Shown piece by piece: positions 5,362-7,091 of a stretch of DNA of 7,091 bases (positions are counted from its first letter, which is position 1; each line of letters starts with the position of its first letter). Source of the DNA: an uncultured Clostridia bacterium (GTDB lineage Bacteria; Bacillota_A; Clostridia; TANB77; CAG-508); contig CANQXO010000069.1 of the NCBI GenBank assembly GCA_947627825.1, positions 1-7,091 of the forward strand. The letters are read 5' to 3'. Under the pieces are notes generated by a model. It searched no databases and was not told the origin of the DNA. It worked only from the letters and a program-made list of their open reading frames with translations. The translations under genes and the position numbers were made by a program.

Positions 5362-6690
5362 CTATTTAAGATTAAGTACAGCCACACACTCCACATGACT
5401 GGTATAACAAAAATTATCTATCGGAGTAATTGCTTTAATATCGTATACATCTTCAAATTTTTGCAAATCTCTCATCAAAGTTGCCGGATTACAACTTACA
5501 TAAATAATTCTATCTAATTTTAGATTGCACAAATTATCTATTGTTTTGTTATCTAATCCTTTTCTTGGTGGGTCAACAAATACAACACTTGGCTTTACAC
5601 CTTTTTGTAAAAGTTTATCAAAAGCTTCTTCAACATCACCCAACACAAATTCTATATTATTTATATCATTTATTCTTGCATTTTCTTTAGCGTCATTTAT
5701 CGCATTTTCTACAATTTCTATACCATATACTTTATTAACAAATTTTGATGCACAAATTCCAATTGTTCCAATTCCACAATATAAATCACAAACCACATCA
5801 TCTTTTTTAAGTTTAGCGCTCTCAATTGCTAACTTATAAAGCTTTTCTGTTTGGACAGGATTTACTTGATAAAATGAATTTGGAGAAATTTTAAAAGTAT
5901 ATCCTAATAATATATCTTTTATATATCCATCTCCATACAATACTTTGTTTTCATTAGACAAAACAACATTTGTATCTTTAGTATTTACATTAATTATAAT
6001 AGTTTTTATTTCTGGGAAAGCTTTTATTAAGTTACTATAATCATAATCTTTTACTCCATTTTCAACTAATACACACGATATTTCTTTAGTTTTAAAGCCT
6101 TCTCTAATCATTATATTTCTTAAAAGTCCTTGTTTTGTTTTTTCATCATAAATAGTTTCATTCCAATTCTCTACTATGTATTTTGCTATTTTTTGAGATA
6201 TATCAGTTTGTATAGCACATTTTTTAATAGGTATAATTTCATGACTTCTACTTGCAAATATTCCTATCTGTTTATCTTGACTTACTGGATAAATAGCTTT
6301 ATTTCTGTAACAAAAAGGATTTTCCATACCTATAGTTTCATTTACAGTAATTTTATTTTTCAACATTTTATTTGCTAAGTTTTGAACTGTATGTTTCTTG
6401 ATATTTAGTGTTTCTTGATAACTAATATGCCTTAAATTACATCCTCCACACCTTTTATATGTATAGCAATCTTCCTCAACTCGTTGCTTTGACTTTTCTA
6501 TTACATTTACCAATTTTGCAAAGGCGTGTGAAGCTAAAACTTTTGTTATATGTATTTTGCATTTTTCATTTTTTAAAGCTTTATCTACAAAAATGGTATA
6601 GCCATTTATTTTTGCTATACCTTCGCCTTCTGCTCCATAATCTATTATATCTACTATATATTCTTCATTCTTCTTAACTGGTACATCCAT
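5362..6690 (-). CDS. rlmD: 23S rRNA (uracil-5-)-methyltransferase, RlmD/RumA family
   Basis: A 442-residue SAM-dependent RNA m5U methyltransferase of the TrmA/RumA/RlmD family, acting on 23S rRNA in the cytoplasm. In order: an N-terminal TRAM RNA-binding domain (about 7-65, with GAEGEGIAK), an iron-sulfur site with C75, C81, C84 and C158, a central RNA-interaction region, and a Rossmann methyltransferase domain. That domain has the SAM loop DLYCGIGTIG (302-311), FVDPPRKG (371-378), the catalytic cysteine C400 in YVSCNPATL and the base E434 in SHVECV. It is complete and all key residues are present. In Gram-positives one such enzyme may modify U1939, U747 or both (RlmCD), so the exact site is undecided. 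The ATG has AGGAG (6697-6701) at 6 nt. It sits 72 nt after the 53-residue gene and 17 nt before the HAD gene in one operon. Confidence 0.95.
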   Translation of the reverse strand: MDVPVKKNEEYIVDIIDYGAEGEGIAKINGYTIFVDKALKNEKCKIHITKVLASHAFAKLVNVIEKSKQRVEEDCYTYKRCGGCNLRHISYQETLNIKKHTVQNLANKMLKNKITVNETIGMENPFCYRNKAIYPVSQDKQIGIFASRSHEIIPIKKCAIQTDISQKIAKYIVENWNETIYDEKTKQGLLRNIMIREGFKTKEISCVLVENGVKDYDYSNLIKAFPEIKTIIINVNTKDTNVVLSNENKVLYGDGYIKDILLGYTFKISPNSFYQVNPVQTEKLYKLAIESAKLKKDDVVCDLYCGIGTIGICASKFVNKVYGIEIVENAINDAKENARINDINNIEFVLGDVEEAFDKLLQKGVKPSVVFVDPPRKGLDNKTIDNLCNLKLDRIIYVSCNPATLMRDLQKFEDVYDIKAITPIDNFCYTSHVECVAVLNLK

Positions 6691-6762
6691 TATTTGCTCC
6701 TGTTTTTTTAGTGTATTTGTTCTTTGCTTTTTATATATTTTTTTATAATTTTTTATTTATCT

Positions 6763-6924
6763 TTATTCTTTATCTTTTTGAATTTTATCTATTGCTTCGT
6801 CTTCTTCTTTTATTCTATTGTCACTTATTTGGTCCATTAATCCATTTAAATCAAATTTTTGTAATAACTCATCTGTTTCGCCATTAATATCTATTCCTAA
6901 ATCTTTTAAAAATTTTTGTTTCAT
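6763..6924 (-). CDS. Small acidic protein of 53 residues, unknown function
   Basis: I do not recognise this short gene. It encodes MKQKFLKDLGIDINGETDEL and then a leucine-bearing segment (LLQKFDLNGLMDQIS, 20-34), ending in a charged, probably helical, tail rich in E, D and K. It has no membrane segment, cysteine or signal peptide and is predicted to be a soluble acidic peptide. Support for its reality comes from the upstream signals: a perfect AGGAGG (6930-6935) at 5 nt before the ATG and a good promoter 30 nt upstream of the start codon. All six leucines use TTA, as expected for the resident genome. It is the first gene of the operon running into the rRNA methyltransferase, and the 72-nt gap between them shows no terminator. 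It could be a small regulatory or ribosome-associated protein or a leader gene; no function is assigned. Confidence 0.75.
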   Translation of the reverse strand: MKQKFLKDLGIDINGETDELLQKFDLNGLMDQISDNRIKEEDEAIDKIQKDKE

Positions 6925-6953
6925 TGATTCCTCCTAAATGTTATTCTTTATTT

Positions 6954-6982
6954 ATAATACCTTATTTTGACGATTTTTTCAA
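6954..6982 (-). promoter_or_regulatory. Sigma-A type promoter of the small-protein/rlmD operon
   Basis: On the minus strand the -35 is TTGAAA (6977-6982), the spacer is 17 bp, and the -10 is TATTAT (6954-6959). The decamer TTGAAAAAAT that includes the -35 is repeated 13 bp upstream, and the adjacent DNA is rich in A and T tracts that could act as an UP element. This promoter is placed to drive the 53-residue gene, rlmD, the HAD gene and the L,D-transpeptidase. Confidence 0.7.
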
Positions 6983-7042
6983 GATATTTTTTCAAATATG
7001 TTGACAAATTAAATTCTTAAATTTGACACTTTTTAGAGAGTA

Positions 7043-7082
7043 AAAGACTGATAAGTCGCTTATAAAGTGACTTTCAGTCTTT
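7043..7082 (-). terminator. Long hairpin, probable terminator of a gene beyond the right edge
   Basis: AAAGACTGA (7043-7051) pairs with TCAGTCTTT (7074-7082). After a one-base bulge (T7052) a further nine pairs (7053-7061 with 7065-7073, one G-U) close on a three-base loop. On the minus strand it is followed by TTACTCTCT and on the plus strand by ATTTGATTA. No plus-strand gene lies before it in the window, so it most likely ends a minus-strand gene to the right, possibly acting in both directions. Between it and the operon promoter (6983-7042) I see two TTGACA hexamers 22 bp apart on the plus strand with no matching -10. Confidence 0.65.
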
Positions 7083-7091
7083 ATTTGATTA

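Noticed and set aside
5362..6690. Several plus-strand frames of 72-104 codons within the rRNA methyltransferase region
   Set aside because: All are antisense shadows of a complete, motif-verified gene and lack ribosome sites.

Overview
The window is AT-rich bacterial chromosome. Leucine codons are mostly TTA, intergenic DNA is very AT-rich, Shine-Dalgarno sites are AGGAGG-like, and sigma-A type promoters have 17-bp spacers. The gene set (rubredoxin-fused rubrerythrin, S66 carboxypeptidase, COG2426 small-multidrug-export family protein, YqfW-like HAD hydrolase, RlmD-type rRNA methyltransferase) points to an anaerobic clostridial Firmicute. No species can be named from the sequence alone. Most of the window is ordinary housekeeping and accessory chromosome; I see no CRISPR, transposon, phage module, tRNA or rRNA.

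Layout, left to right. (1) 1-1393: a minus-strand cluster of rubrerythrin, a NadR-like nucleotidyltransferase and tyrS (cut by the left edge). It is driven by a clear promoter at 1365-1393 whose transcript would begin with a 13-bp perfect stem-loop. (2) 1494-2048: a minus-strand HD-domain phosphohydrolase. (3) 2088-2403: a self-contained plus-strand unit made of two dyad-symmetric sites, a good promoter, a perfect Shine-Dalgarno, a 63-residue two-helix membrane protein and a GC-rich intrinsic terminator. Its codon usage is clearly unlike that of its neighbours. (4) 2397-3413: a minus-strand S66 (LD-carboxypeptidase family) protein, divergent from a plus-strand COG2426 membrane protein at 3620-4105; the two promoters lie in the 206-bp gap. 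(5) 4223-6982: a minus-strand operon read right to left. It starts from a promoter at 6954-6982 and contains a 53-residue acidic protein, an RlmD-like 23S rRNA m5U methyltransferase, a HAD hydrolase and a YkuD-type L,D-transpeptidase that looks frameshifted near its C-terminus. (6) 7043-7082: a long hairpin that probably terminates a minus-strand gene beyond the right edge.

Functional themes are peroxide defence (rubrerythrin), cofactor and nucleotide chemistry (NadR-like, HAD, HD), translation (TyrS, RlmD) and cell-wall turnover (S66 protein, L,D-transpeptidase). The points most worth a second look are the codon-atypical small membrane protein with its PerR/Fur-like dyad, the probable frameshift in the L,D-transpeptidase, the Asp at the expected catalytic Glu position of the S66 protein, and the 5'-terminal hairpin of the rubrerythrin mRNA.
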